Shown here piece after piece: positions 1-8,649 of a stretch of 61,778 nucleotides of DNA. The position numbers were made by a program, and so were the translations under genes. This DNA is from Hyphomicrobiales bacterium. Lineage in GTDB: Bacteria; Pseudomonadota; Alphaproteobacteria; Rhizobiales; Rhizobiaceae. The stretch spans positions 1 through 61,778 of the forward strand of contig UBMI01000019.1 in NCBI GenBank assembly GCA_900466475.1, given 5' to 3'. Within the stretch, counting starts at the first letter, position 1. The number at the start of each line of letters is the position of its first letter. Below the pieces are notes generated by a model. That model saw nothing but the letters and a program-made list of their open reading frames with translations, ran no database searches and was not told the DNA's origin.

Positions 1-41
1 CTGCATCTGGGAGGGGGATTCCGGTTTGGGGGGACGAAAGA

Positions 42-67
42 GGGGTGCCGCAAGGTACCCCTTTTTT
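42..67 (+). terminator. Rho-independent terminator of an upstream gene
   Basis: An 8-bp stem (42-49 with 54-61, one G-T pair) closed by a GCAA tetraloop is followed at once by six T residues. This is a textbook intrinsic terminator on the + strand. It must end a transcript that enters from left of the window. The rest of 68-296 shows no gene and serves as the leader of the methyltransferase gene. Confidence 0.85.
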
Positions 68-296
68 GTGACATCATGGAGCAAGTGGTGCGGATTGAGG
101 CTCAGGCAAGGCGCTCTTCGTTCGCCGGTCCGGGCGATGGTTGACAGTCCCGGATGATCTATATTTTATGGATCTCTAATATGGCGATAAAAGGCGAACC
201 GGATTTCAATCGGCGCCGCGGCATATGGCAGACCAGGCTGGGCCAGAAGTTACATTTCCCTAAAGCAGTTGTTGTGAACTCGGACCGGACAGGCAG

Positions 297-1142
297 ATGA
301 GCAACGCTTCAGATTCCGAACACATCACGTCGTCCGGCCATAAGCTCAGCGCCGGAGGACATCTCAATCTTCATTACCTGGCGCTGAAGGACGAATATGA
401 TGCCACCCTTCGCGCCGCCGGCATCCGGTCCGGCTGGTCCGTGCTCGACGCGGGTGCGGGCAACGGGGTCTTCCTGCCTTTAATGGCGGAGTTGCTGGGC
501 CCCGAAGGGCATATCGAGGCTTGTGATCTGGCGCGGGAAAATCTCGAGGCAATCGAAGGCTTGATTGCAAGCGAGCGGTTTGCCTGTCCAATAAGAGCGC
601 GGATCGGCAACATCCTCGCGCTGCCCTATGAGACGGGCACATTCGATGCGGTCTGGAGCGCGAACGTCGTCCAGTATCTGAGTGATGTGGAGCTGACACA
701 AGCAATCGCCGAATTCTGCCGCGTCGTAAAGCCGGGCGGACTTGTGGCGGTGAAGGAGGTCGATATCTCGGTTTGGCAGTATCAGCCGCAGGATCCCAAA
801 CTGATGTGGCGTCTGCTCGACGCGCTGTCTGATGACGTGCAGATGTCCGGCGCAATGAGGGGAACGCGCGTATCGGCGTGGTTTCGAGCGGCGGGCCTTG
901 AGAAGGTCTCTGCAATCACGACGCTCGCGGAACGCCGTCAGCCGCTCACGTCCGTGGAGCGCGAATACATTCGCAACAATCTGGAATTCCTGTCCGGGCT
1001 GGCCAGAACGCGCGATTTGACAGAAGCGGATCATCGCCAATGGAAAGCGATCGGTGAAGAGCCGGAACGCCTGATTGGTGACCCCGATTTCTGCTATCGC
1101 GAAATGTGGGTACTCAGCCTGGGTATCGTGCCGAGGCGTTAA
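297..1142 (+). CDS. Class I SAM-dependent methyltransferase
   Basis: 281-residue soluble protein with a Rossmann-type methyltransferase core. Motif I is VLDAGAGNG at about residues 49-57. An acidic residue (EACD) ends the second strand, a post-motif II stretch reads FDAVWSANVVQYL, and a KPGG loop lies near residue 147. These bind S-adenosylmethionine in the UbiE/Methyltransf_11 type. The substrate cannot be read from the sequence; about 90 C-terminal residues form a probable substrate cap. The ATG at 297 is the first in-frame start after the leader. The gene stands alone, with no cotranscribed neighbour that would suggest a pathway. Confidence 0.85.
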   Translation: MSNASDSEHITSSGHKLSAGGHLNLHYLALKDEYDATLRAAGIRSGWSVLDAGAGNGVFLPLMAELLGPEGHIEACDLARENLEAIEGLIASERFACPIRARIGNILALPYETGTFDAVWSANVVQYLSDVELTQAIAEFCRVVKPGGLVAVKEVDISVWQYQPQDPKLMWRLLDALSDDVQMSGAMRGTRVSAWFRAAGLEKVSAITTLAERRQPLTSVEREYIRNNLEFLSGLARTRDLTEADHRQWKAIGEEPERLIGDPDFCYREMWVLSLGIVPRR

Positions 1143-1256
1143 GCACCTTCCGTCGCCACGATCTGACCCGCGATCTATTGCGGTAATACCGGAGTGGCGA
1201 GGGGCTCAGGATGCTCAGTGCGGTCCCGCCAACTTATGCTTCGATCGCGATTGCCA

Positions 1257-1332
1257 GGCTCCGGAGGCAAGACATCAGAGGTCTTGTGGCACTCGCTCCA
1301 TGATGCCGCCCTTTGTCGAGCCAACGACCGCT
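1257..1332. repeat. Direct repeat copy 1 (~75 bp)
   Basis: This stretch recurs in the same orientation at 1900-1984 with a few substitutions and an 8-nt insertion in the second copy. A shared core runs from GGCAAGACATCA through TGGCACTCGCTCCATGATG to CCAACGACCGCT. The two copies bracket the small secreted-protein gene at 1618-1854. Apart from this repeat I see nothing recognisable in the gene-free stretch 1143-1617. Confidence 0.7.
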
Positions 1333-1617
1333 ACCGGCCTAAGGGAGACGAAGCCGTCGGCGACGCCGATCAGCCGCCGCAGGCATCGCAGCAGGGAACC
1401 GATTCTACGTGATGTTACGGGCCAAGAATTGGTTCGAATGTTATGATGTTGCCGCTTGTGGGAGGCCGGCCATGACCGGTCCTGACGTTCCGGATTATCA
1501 AAGCGTTTGTCCGCACCGTGGCCTGTTCAACGGCATTGATCAGGCCACAGGCCTACCCGCGGGAGTGGGAGCAACCGCAGTGCTTCTCGGGAAGTATCGA
1601 GGATATAGGAGGAGAAT

Positions 1618-1854
1618 ATGAAACGAATTGCTGCTGCGTCACTTGCCTTTCTGACGATTGGATTTACGGCGCCGCCCATGGATACCGCAAATGCTGTCGT
1701 CTACTGTCAATATATCAGTTATCCGGCGGGCTGCGTCGTAAGACCCGGGGTGGTGCTGAGGCCGCGCCCGGTTGCTCGTGCAGCGCGTGGTACGGTGACG
1801 CAGGGAACTGCTGTAAATAAGGGTGGTCCAGTTAACCGCGTCGGTCGCCGCTAG
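1618..1854 (+). CDS. Small secreted hypothetical protein
   Basis: 78-residue protein with a typical Sec signal peptide: MKR basic start, hydrophobic segment to about residue 20, and a probable cleavage after TANA near residue 26. The mature part is short, basic, rich in Val, Arg, Pro and Gly, and has two cysteines close together (YCQY...AGCV) that could pair in the periplasm. A strong ribosome binding site (GGAGGAGAAT) lies just before the ATG and decides the start. I do not recognise the family; short proteins of this style are common in rhizobia. It lies between two copies of a direct repeat, so it may have moved or duplicated with it. Confidence 0.65.
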   Translation: MKRIAAASLAFLTIGFTAPPMDTANAVVYCQYISYPAGCVVRPGVVLRPRPVARAARGTVTQGTAVNKGGPVNRVGRR

Positions 1855-1899
1855 TTGTCGGTTTCGACCCGCCAACCTCGACCGCTACCAGATCGTCCA

Positions 1900-1984
1900 A
1901 GCTCCGTAGGCAAGACATCAAAGGTCACGGGAATCTTGTGGCACTCGCTCCATGATGCCGCCCTTGTGGCCGCCAACGACCGCT
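1900..1984. repeat. Direct repeat copy 2 (~85 bp)
   Basis: Second, same-orientation copy of the repeat at 1257-1332, with an 8-nt insertion near 1927. It lies just downstream of the small secreted-protein gene. No coding role is apparent in either copy. Confidence 0.7.
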
Positions 1985-2068
1985 CCAGTGCGAAGCGGTC
2001 GTTGCCGGGTCAATACTGCCGCCGTGCAGGCGGCCGGGGGGCGGCTGCGCGACTGTCGTTCCTCGCCA

Positions 2069-2440
2069 TCACACCATATCGTCGTCAGGTTTCAGAGGCT
2101 GCAGGACGATATCGGAGATCGCCGATACTCCGACCTTGAAGGCAACCTGGTATTCCGGATCCGCAACCATGTCCTTGAATGCGGAGCGGCGTGGATACTG
2201 GACCAGCACGACAGCATCCCAACCCTTTTCCTGCCCGGTCGTCAGCACAGGCAGGCCATTTCCGCCAAACAGGATTTTCGCGCCGAAGCGAGCCAGGATC
2301 GGCTTCGCCATCCGCAGGTATTCCAGATATCTTTGCTTGCCGCCATCGGGCTCGAACCGGATGAGGTTCAGCATGACGACGGCTGAATCGTCGTCTTCGG
2401 CCAGGAAGGCGTCGAATACGGCGGGTGAGAATGAAACCAT
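2069..2440 (-). CDS. DUF1330 domain protein
   Basis: 123 residues that match the DUF1330 pattern over the whole length: MLNLIRF near residues 23-29, a Y.EY...A.P.L..FGA.ILF.G section, and WDAVVLVQYP.R.AF..M..DPEYQ in the second half. The fold is a dimeric ferredoxin-like alpha+beta barrel (ABM superfamily). The biochemical role is unknown for most members. The frameshifted YafY-type regulator at 2495-3210 lies 54 nt upstream in the same orientation, so this gene was probably the regulator's downstream partner. Confidence 0.85.
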   Translation of the reverse strand: MVSFSPAVFDAFLAEDDDSAVVMLNLIRFEPDGGKQRYLEYLRMAKPILARFGAKILFGGNGLPVLTTGQEKGWDAVVLVQYPRRSAFKDMVADPEYQVAFKVGVSAISDIVLQPLKPDDDMV

Positions 2441-2494
2441 CTAACTTTCCTCTGACACGGCACCGGGAGTGGGTGTGGGTGCGCCGGTCAATTG

Positions 2495-3210
2495 TTAGCT
2501 GGTCGCCGTGCCAGAAACTGGCAGGAACGAGCGCCAGTCGCGATCCTGTTGCTGCCACTGTTTCATGATCGACTGGCGTCGACCGGGGTAGCGCTCGTCC
2601 GAAATCGCCTTCACCTGCAGACGATCGACGCGGAAGTGGCGGAAGGCCGATCTCTGTTCGCACCAGGCCGCCAGGACACGCACGTCGTCGAAATAGACGA
2701 TGGCGATCGGCCAGATAATGCGATCCGACAGCGAGCCGTGAGCGTCTTCATACTGATCGCCACTTTGCGCTGCCGATGGATGGCATCGCGCAATGACGCG
2801 GCCTGCGGAGGGTCCACACGCTGGGAAACCGAGGCCGCCGCGAGGGCAGGCGGCCCATCCTTCGTCGCCGAGCCGTTCTTTTGGGCGGAAATTATCTTGG
2901 CCAGAGCGCTTTCGCTGCCTTGTGCCAGCGCAGGATCGGCGCGCTGCTGCACCCAGGCGAGGCCAAGGGTCAATGCGTCCAGCTCATCCGGCGAAAATGC
3001 GAATTCCGGCAGAAAGAAGCCCGGTCCCAAACAGTAGCCAATACCCGCCTGTCCTTCGACAGGCGCGCCCAGCGACCGCAGCGTTTCAATGTCCCGGTAT
3101 ATGCTTCGCAGCGAAATGCCCAGCTCACGCGCCAGATCGAGGGCCGTGACCGGCCTCCTGCGTGCTCGCAGCACGCTTATAAGCTCAAACAGACGGTTCG
3201 TTCTCGACAT
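2495..3210 (-). pseudogene. Frameshifted YafY/WYL-type transcriptional regulator
   Basis: The N-terminal part (from MSRTNRLFEL, ATG at 3208-3210) has a DeoR/HTH_11-type winged helix (ALDLARELGISLRSIYRDI) and the start of the WYL effector region. Near position 2753 the frame is lost. One missing base would restore a normal C-terminus, which reads YEDAHGSLSDRIIWPIAIVYF and then VRVLAAWCEQR.AFRHFRVDR in the other frame, as in intact YafY-family proteins, and ends at the stop at 2495. As given, the product is cut in the WYL core and runs into out-of-frame residues to about 2611. It could be a real pseudogene or a sequencing error. Its target would probably be the adjacent DUF1330 gene. Confidence 0.8.
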
Positions 3211-3471
3211 ATCCAGTTTCTTCCGAGGCCAGTCCCATGCTCTCATTCACGCGTCCGACGCCCGGTCTCCAGCAAACCGGGACCTTCTTGCGACCGGAAG
3301 CAGCCGACCCGAAGATAGTCGACCTTGAGAATTTACAAGAGACGGGATTTCAACATTGCGGCAAGAAGACCGGTTTCGAGACAGGCGGACCGAGGCTCGT
3401 CGCATCGGCATGTCTGCGATTGGCGCAAAACGGCCAAGCCAACTGGGCGGGAGATCATGGGGCGGTGGGAT

Positions 3472-3792
3472 TTAGCGAATTGAGTTGTCGTCTAAATCGC
3501 ACTTTGCGACGTAACTTAGCAGTTCGGACAGATGGTGAAGCGCATGCCAGCCGATCATTGTCTCGGCGTTTACTTCATTCCTCAAATCGGCGAGGCAATC
3601 GTCGACGTCGGTCAACATCGGTCTTGGCGCTGTTTCGACGAACGCGTCGTCGAAAAAGACTGTCCAAAAAGCGCCCCGGTTGAGCGGCACGCGGTCAAGT
3701 CCCGCAGACTTTAACCTGTCGAACAGGCGCTCCGTTAATGCCCGGATTTCAGAAATCTCGACATAATTCACGTTTTGGTTCTCGACTGACAT
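3472..3792 (-). CDS. Hypothetical protein, 106 residues
   Basis: The frame is open from further upstream, but the ATG at 3790-3792 (MSVENQNVNYVEI) has a purine-rich leader (GGAGACGAAGAAG) and starts the part with natural composition. The product is soluble, mostly helical, acidic, and has a C-terminal MIGWHALHHLSELLSYVA helix. No motif allows a function. It has no clear operon partner. The 260 nt between it and the regulator pseudogene show nothing recognisable. Confidence 0.5.
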   Translation of the reverse strand: MSVENQNVNYVEISEIRALTERLFDRLKSAGLDRVPLNRGAFWTVFFDDAFVETAPRPMLTDVDDCLADLRNEVNAETMIGWHALHHLSELLSYVAKCDLDDNSIR

Positions 3793-3922
3793 CTTCTTCG
3801 TCTCCCACGGCTCATGCTTAAACACGCTACAAGATTTTGCGCGAGTGCATATGATGGTGGGGCGTTGGGGTGGCCGTTTGCGGCCCGAAGCGGACATCAA
3901 GCGGTAAATCGGTCGATGGCAT

Positions 3923-4234
3923 TCACCACGTGGTACTATGAAACGCCGTCCATGCTCGGATGCCGCAGAATATCAGTGTGAAGATAATGCAGTTCGCAAC
4001 GAGACCTGCCAAGGTAACGACACTGAACTCGAAAATATCTGAAGGGATCTCCATCGCCGTGCGCTGCGCCACGCTAAACATCAGCGCAATGAAGGCGAGT
4101 ACGGCCGTGATAATTACAAAGCGCCTTCTCGGAGTGACCCACCAATAAACCAGGGCCACAGAAAGAGCGGTCGCAAGTATTCGAACCGGGTTCACTACCT
4201 CCGCAATTGCGATGGCGACGGCAAAAATGATCAT
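3923..4234 (-). CDS. Small three-helix membrane protein
   Basis: About 103 residues with three or four hydrophobic segments: one at the N-terminus (MIIFAVAIAIAEVV), one after a short loop (ILATALSVALVYWWV), one after the basic TPRRR turn (FVIITAVLAFIALMF), and one near the C-terminus (VVTLAGLVANCIIFTLIF). This suggests an inner-membrane protein with the basic loop in the cytoplasm. A GTG at 4246 is an alternative start. The family and role are unknown. No gene is evident in 4247-4522. Confidence 0.55.
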   Translation of the reverse strand: MIIFAVAIAIAEVVNPVRILATALSVALVYWWVTPRRRFVIITAVLAFIALMFSVAQRTAMEIPSDIFEFSVVTLAGLVANCIIFTLIFCGIRAWTAFHSTTW

Positions 4235-4522
4235 CTGATCCCACACTTGCTTATTTTGATGATACTGCCTTCACAACTTATAGGCGTCAACACTGATCTG
4301 ATGACTGCTTGTGGCGCAAAGCTGCCCACGCCGCATGCCTGTCGGTCGATGGCATTTCAAATTCGGCTTCCTGTTGCCGGGAACTCTGGCAACCGAGGCC
4401 TTGGGCGGTTCAATGACAGCTCTGGCCCGAGCGGGCCATGCAGCGGGTGGGATGACGAGCCCGGCACGCGGCGAAGCCTTGTTCGCCGCTTCGGCCAGGG
4501 TTCCCGTCATCCCTGCCTCAGA

Positions 4523-5176
4523 TCAGCCTGCCTTGCCGGGCACCGGCGTGTTGAGTAGCTGCTGCTCCCAGAGATAGGCAATGCCGCTGCCGGCGGCATG
4601 CTGCTTGAAGATGTCGGTCAGCTCGTCGGCGTGTTCGGTACGCGCCCAGTCGCGCTGCCATTCTGCGGCCAGCGCCACCCAGGTCATCATGTTCGCGCCG
4701 GCGGCGATCATGCGCTGGATGGCCACCTCGTGAGCCTCGAGCGACGTGCCGCCCGAGGCGTCGGTGATGACGGTGACATCCCAGCCTTCGCCGAGCGCCT
4801 GGATGACGGGCATGGCGACGCAGATCTCGGTCCAGAGACCCGCGATGATCAGCTGCTTGCGGCCCGTTGCCTTGACCACATCCACCACCTTCCTGTCCTC
4901 CCAGGTGTTGATGAAGGTCCGGTCGATCACCTCATGGCCCGGGAACACATCGGTGATCTGCGGGAAGATGAGGCCGCCGCGCCCGGCGACCACGCTGGTC
5001 AGGATGGTCGGCACGCCGAAAGCCCTGGCGGCCTTTGCCAGCGCCGTCGAATTGTTGACCACCATCTGCGGATCATGGCTGTTCAGGTTCGCGAGCTGAT
5101 AGGGCTGGTGGTCGATCAGGACGAGTACGGAATCTTCCGGGCGGAGAAGCGAAGCAAGGCCATTACGAAAGGTCAT
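4523..5176 (-). CDS. Isochorismatase-family cysteine hydrolase
   Basis: 217 residues, the usual size of the YcaC/nicotinamidase-like isochorismatase fold. The catalytic aspartate is visible as D22 in VLIDHQ, and the catalytic cysteine as C119 in WTEICVAMP, preceded by the non-proline cis-peptide region. FINTWED near residue 88 fits the third conserved block. The substrate is not determined; YcaC-like members hydrolyse small amides or are of unknown substrate. The ATG at 5174-5176 begins the conserved domain, and the open frame upstream has no homology-like character. It is divergent from a LysR regulator that starts at 5349, which probably controls it. Confidence 0.88.
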   Translation of the reverse strand: MTFRNGLASLLRPEDSVLVLIDHQPYQLANLNSHDPQMVVNNSTALAKAARAFGVPTILTSVVAGRGGLIFPQITDVFPGHEVIDRTFINTWEDRKVVDVVKATGRKQLIIAGLWTEICVAMPVIQALGEGWDVTVITDASGGTSLEAHEVAIQRMIAAGANMMTWVALAAEWQRDWARTEHADELTDIFKQHAAGSGIAYLWEQQLLNTPVPGKAG

Positions 5177-5222
5177 GAAGGGATCCTCTGCTGCCGTCTT
5201 GTATGAGTTCGGTCTGGATGTT

Positions 5223-5236
5223 TCTCGATATTGAGA
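5223..5236. promoter_or_regulatory. Candidate LysR-type operator in divergent intergenic region
   Basis: TCTCGATATTGAGA is a near-perfect dyad (TCTC...GAGA arms) in the 172-nt gap between the isochorismatase-like gene and the divergent LysR gene. Its place and form suit a LysR-type recognition site. The assignment rests on position and symmetry only. Confidence 0.4.
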
Positions 5237-5348
5237 CAGACATGCGCTGACAGCGGCGCCGCCTGCGAGAGGGACACTGTCATTCCGGATTTCGATACGG
5301 TAGCCTCCCGTTCTGCCAAGCTGTGTCGCAAGATGGGGAACGCCAACC

Positions 5349-6248
5349 GTGGATATCGAAGATCTCAGGACATTCGTGGAAGTTGCCGATGCCGGCGGCG
5401 TTTCGCCCGCCGCGCGGCGGCTCGGCATTTCCAAGTCCATGGTCAGCCGCCGGCTCATCCGGCTCGAAGCCGAACTCGGCGTCCAGCTTCTGGCGCGAAC
5501 GACCCGCGGTGCGGCGCTCACCGAAGCGGGGATCACCTTTCGGGATCATGCCGCCAGGGTCGGTTCCGAGATCGACGCAGCCATGGAAACGATCCTGCCT
5601 TCCGGCGATCTTCGCGGCCGGCTGCGCATTGCCGTGCCGGTTTCCTTCGGCCCCAGCCACTTCGCCCACGTGCTGGCGCAGATGGCGCAACGCCACCCGC
5701 AGCTCCACATCCACGCGTATTACAGCGACCGCTTCGTCGATCTCATCGCCGAGGGTTTTGATTGCGCGATCCGGGTCGGCTACCTGCCGGACTCGAACCT
5801 GGTCGCAAGACGCATCGGTCCGCTCTACGGAAAGCTGGTCGCAAGCCCGGATTATATCAGAAGGCACGGCTCGCCCGAGACGCCGGAGGAACTCGCCGGC
5901 CATGAGGCCCTGATGCAGGGAACGGAGGTCTGGCAGTTCATGGATGGAGAGGAGATCATCACGGTTCATCCGCGCGGGCGCTTCAAGGCCGATAACGCGC
6001 TTGCTCTCGCCGCCGCCGCCCTGGCCGGCGTCGGCATAGCGTGGATACCCGATGGCGTAACCCACGACCATCTGGCTTCCGGCGCGCTGGTTGCGGTCAT
6101 GACCCGCTACCCGCCACCGCCCGCCGGCATCTACGTCATCCGTCCCTCGGGGCAGCATCCCACACGGAAGGTGCGGGTGCTGACGGACATGCTGATCGAA
6201 TGTTTCGAAGAGGCTCCTGCGCCGATGGGAGCTGCCGGCACGGCGTGA
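5349..6248 (+). CDS. LysR-family transcriptional regulator
   Basis: 299 residues, typical LTTR length. The N-terminal winged helix is clear (DLRTFVEVADAGGVSPAARRL, then SKSMVSRRLIRLEAELGVQLL and RTTRGAALTEAG). A periplasmic-binding-protein-like effector domain follows from about residue 88 (GRLRIAVPVSFG). It resembles the CrgA-like subgroup (FDCAIRVGYLPDSNLVARRIG). The start codon is GTG at 5349 with GGGGAA upstream. It is divergent from the isochorismatase-like gene and most likely regulates it and itself. The effector is unknown. Confidence 0.9.
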   Translation: MDIEDLRTFVEVADAGGVSPAARRLGISKSMVSRRLIRLEAELGVQLLARTTRGAALTEAGITFRDHAARVGSEIDAAMETILPSGDLRGRLRIAVPVSFGPSHFAHVLAQMAQRHPQLHIHAYYSDRFVDLIAEGFDCAIRVGYLPDSNLVARRIGPLYGKLVASPDYIRRHGSPETPEELAGHEALMQGTEVWQFMDGEEIITVHPRGRFKADNALALAAAALAGVGIAWIPDGVTHDHLASGALVAVMTRYPPPPAGIYVIRPSGQHPTRKVRVLTDMLIECFEEAPAPMGAAGTA

Positions 6249-6364
6249 ACAGCACTTCGAAGCGCCTTCGACCTGCGCCAGCGCAGTGGATGGCGCGCGT
6301 TCTTTCAGTTATTCTTTCCAGCGAATATCGGCTTCCTGTCCCCATTCAAGCGAGGATTGCAAGG

Positions 6365-6646
6365 ATGACAGAAGGGGAGATTGGCTGGGTCACTGCCATC
6401 ATCGTAGGCCTGGTTGCAGGGTGGATGGCGGACAAATTCATGCATACTCACCTGCCGTTCGGATGGGCAGCTGTCGGGATGTCAGGCGCCTTTATCCTGA
6501 ATGCGATAGCCGAAAAGGCCGGCTATCACTGGGGCGGCTGGCTCACCTACCTGCTGCTCGGCTTCTTCGGGGCATGTATGCTTCTGATCCCCCTTCGTCT
6601 CTATATGGTCCGCACGCGGCTTCCCAAAACACCAGATGAGTGGTGA
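6365..6646 (+). CDS. Small membrane protein resembling GlsB/YeaQ/YmgE family
   Basis: 93 residues with three hydrophobic segments: WVTAIIVGLVAGWMADKFM, WAAVGMSGAFILNAI and LTYLLLGFFGACMLLIPL. The first segment, GLVAGWMADKF, is close to the transglycosylase-associated (GlsB/YeaQ/YmgE) signature, but the C-terminal half departs from it. ATG at 6365 is preceded by a plausible AAGG. The open frame upstream of it overlaps the LysR gene and is not expected to be translated. Envelope stress functions are only suggested for that family. Confidence 0.55.
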   Translation: MTEGEIGWVTAIIVGLVAGWMADKFMHTHLPFGWAAVGMSGAFILNAIAEKAGYHWGGWLTYLLLGFFGACMLLIPLRLYMVRTRLPKTPDEW

Positions 6647-6695
6647 GACACGGCTTCGGTTAGCGCAAATGCCGCCACCGTCGGCCTTGCTGATA

Positions 6696-7268
6696 TCAGA
6701 AGTATTCGTCTCGCCTGTAAAACTTGCCGTAGATATGCGTCAGCGACGAACCGGGCACTGCCAGTTTGGCCGGATCGCTTTCGCTATAAATCAGAGCGAT
6801 GAAATGATTTAGATCAGCGCCGGCGATGCCCATCGAGACGTCACGCCCTTCGATCACGGTGAAATTTGCGCTGTCCTGTGAAAAGGCCTTCGCGGTTGCC
6901 TCGGCTTCGAAACTCGATTTGTTGAAGACGACATACCAAAACCAGGGATCGAACAAGGGCACGCTGAGGAGCGTCATACTCCAGACGGGAACAACGAGAA
7001 TGGCAATAAGGCTGCTGGCCGCCTTCCGGAAAGTATGGCGCCACAATGCGATAAATACGCCGATAGACCAGATGAATAGCGTCACCGCGACCGACAGGAA
7101 AAGAAGCGGACCTCCCAACAGATCGAGAATTACGCGCAGCCCATCGGCTGGATCAAGCTGCCAGAAATCAAAGGCGCGAATGTATGCGGCGCAAGTCGCG
7201 CCAAGCAGACCGGCGATGGCGATCCGCCTGATATTCCAGCTATCTACGGGCCGAATTCGCGTATTCAT
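6696..7268 (-). CDS. Hypothetical membrane protein, 190 residues
   Basis: Three predicted membrane segments lie in the first 110 residues (IAIAGLLGATCAAYIRAF, GPLLFLSVAVTLFIWSIGVFIAL, SSLIAILVVPVWSMTLLSVPLF). A soluble C-terminal part of about 75 residues follows (FEAEATAKAFSQDSANFTVIEG...LIYSESDPAKLAVPGSS), which should face the periplasm. No known motif was found. The gene is transcribed alone and starts with ATG at 7266-7268. Confidence 0.6.
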   Translation of the reverse strand: MNTRIRPVDSWNIRRIAIAGLLGATCAAYIRAFDFWQLDPADGLRVILDLLGGPLLFLSVAVTLFIWSIGVFIALWRHTFRKAASSLIAILVVPVWSMTLLSVPLFDPWFWYVVFNKSSFEAEATAKAFSQDSANFTVIEGRDVSMGIAGADLNHFIALIYSESDPAKLAVPGSSLTHIYGKFYRRDEYF

Positions 7269-7684
7269 CTCGTTGTTTTCCGTCGCCGACTGATATCAGC
7301 CGATTGGACATATCTCTTGGGACCGGCGTCGCATGGGCGGTCGCGGCCGCACCGCAACGGCGGGTCAGGCTTGCACGAATACGCACTAAATCGGATGGCC
7401 GCAATTGGCTGTCAGCGTTGAAAAAAGCTGGTCGAGCCGCATTGTGGCAGCCGGCCTTGAAAAAAATATGCGACGCGAAGGCATGAGCGGCACTTGCTGA
7501 ATTCCGCAAGCCTGGCCACGCATCACCCATGCACCTCATCATCCGCCACCGCCTTAACTGCCGGTCTCCGTTCGGTGACTTGCGTGTTTTACCATCGGCG
7601 CAGGATGCGAAGCGCGATGCGGTGAGCCAGCAAATGCCACCGCCGTCGGCCTTGCGGACATCAAAAGGGCTTGTCTGCCGCATT
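7269..7684. other. Gene-free stretch with a short repeated segment
   Basis: No convincing gene is seen on either strand in these 416 nt. A segment at about 7628-7668 (GCAAATGCC...CCGTCGGCCTTGC..A.ATCA.AAG) resembles 6665-6705. Both copies lie at the 3' ends of minus-strand genes. It may be a short dispersed repeat or terminator-associated element. Confidence 0.4.
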
Positions 7685-8560
7685 CTACCCCAAGGCTTCG
7701 TCGAACGCCTTTCGGCCGATCCCGGCGAGCCAGCTGCGGAAAGTGAGGATTTCCGGATTGATCTCGCGCATGAGATCCAGATCCACACGTTCTGCCAGTG
7801 GGCCATCTTCCAGGCTCCTGGCCATGTGCGCGAGGTCGGCATTGGCTGCAAGAACATCGTCGGGAAAGCGCGCATAGGCGATCGTGCGGCCGGCGATTTC
7901 GCTCAGGGCGGCCTCGAGTTCGTAGCCGGTCAGCCTGTCGCTTGCGATTTTCAAGGTGACGCCGCCGAACCGGGCCTTGTCGGCGAACATGGCCGCAACG
8001 AATTTCCCGATATCGTCCACAGCGGTCAGCTGGATCGAATGCTCCGGCCTGATGAGAGAGAGCAACTGTCCCTTGTCCAGGCCGAATCCGGGCCGCACGA
8101 GCATTTCCATGAAGATCATCGGCCTGACGATGGTGGCCGTGACAGGCAATTTGTGGATATGCGCTTCTATGCGAGGCTTGGCGTCAAAACGCGCCACACC
8201 CGTCGGCTTGTCGCCGACGCTGGCGCCCGAGGAATAAACGAGATGCGCGACGCCGCTTTCGACGGCCAGGTCGGCGATCGAAATCCCCAGACGTTCTTCC
8301 TCCTCTGCCGACAGGTTGGCCGGCAGCACGCTGAAAACGCCATATGCGTCTTTCATCGCCGCCCGGACGGTATCCTCGTCCTCGAATGATCCGGGCACGA
8401 TTTCGACGCCGGCGTCCTGCAGGGCGATCGCGGCCGGGGACCCGGTATTCAATACAAGTGCGCGGACAGGTCGCTTCGCTTTCAGCAAGGCTCTGGCGAC
8501 CGATCCGCCCTGACGACCGGTGGCGCCGAAAACGAGAATTGGATGTTTGTCATTGGTCAT
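7685..8560 (-). CDS. NmrA-like NAD(P)-binding reductase
   Basis: 291 residues with an extended-SDR/NmrA pattern. The nucleotide-binding loop FGATGRQGG lies at residues 11-19, VRALVLNTGS follows the second strand, GVFSVLP is near residue 80 and AHLVYSSGASVG near 113, and an IRPMIFMEML block occurs in the second half. NmrA-like proteins bind NAD(P) and act as redox sensors or quinone/flavin reductases; the substrate is not evident. The start at 8558-8560 (MTNDKHPILVFG) follows GAGGGTTCCC. It is divergent from an HxlR-type regulator starting at 8650, a common arrangement for redox-responsive pairs. Confidence 0.88.
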   Translation of the reverse strand: MTNDKHPILVFGATGRQGGSVARALLKAKRPVRALVLNTGSPAAIALQDAGVEIVPGSFEDEDTVRAAMKDAYGVFSVLPANLSAEEEERLGISIADLAVESGVAHLVYSSGASVGDKPTGVARFDAKPRIEAHIHKLPVTATIVRPMIFMEMLVRPGFGLDKGQLLSLIRPEHSIQLTAVDDIGKFVAAMFADKARFGGVTLKIASDRLTGYELEAALSEIAGRTIAYARFPDDVLAANADLAHMARSLEDGPLAERVDLDLMREINPEILTFRSWLAGIGRKAFDEALG

Positions 8561-8649
8561 TGGGAACCCTCGCGTTGAACAACGACCGTCCATATATACG
8601 AGTAGAAAATCGCCGGAAGACGGCACATTTTTCAGCGTCAGGCACAAGG

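Noticed and set aside
1..296. tRNA or rRNA gene near the left end
   Set aside because: Apart from the intrinsic terminator there is no cloverleaf or rRNA-like sequence.
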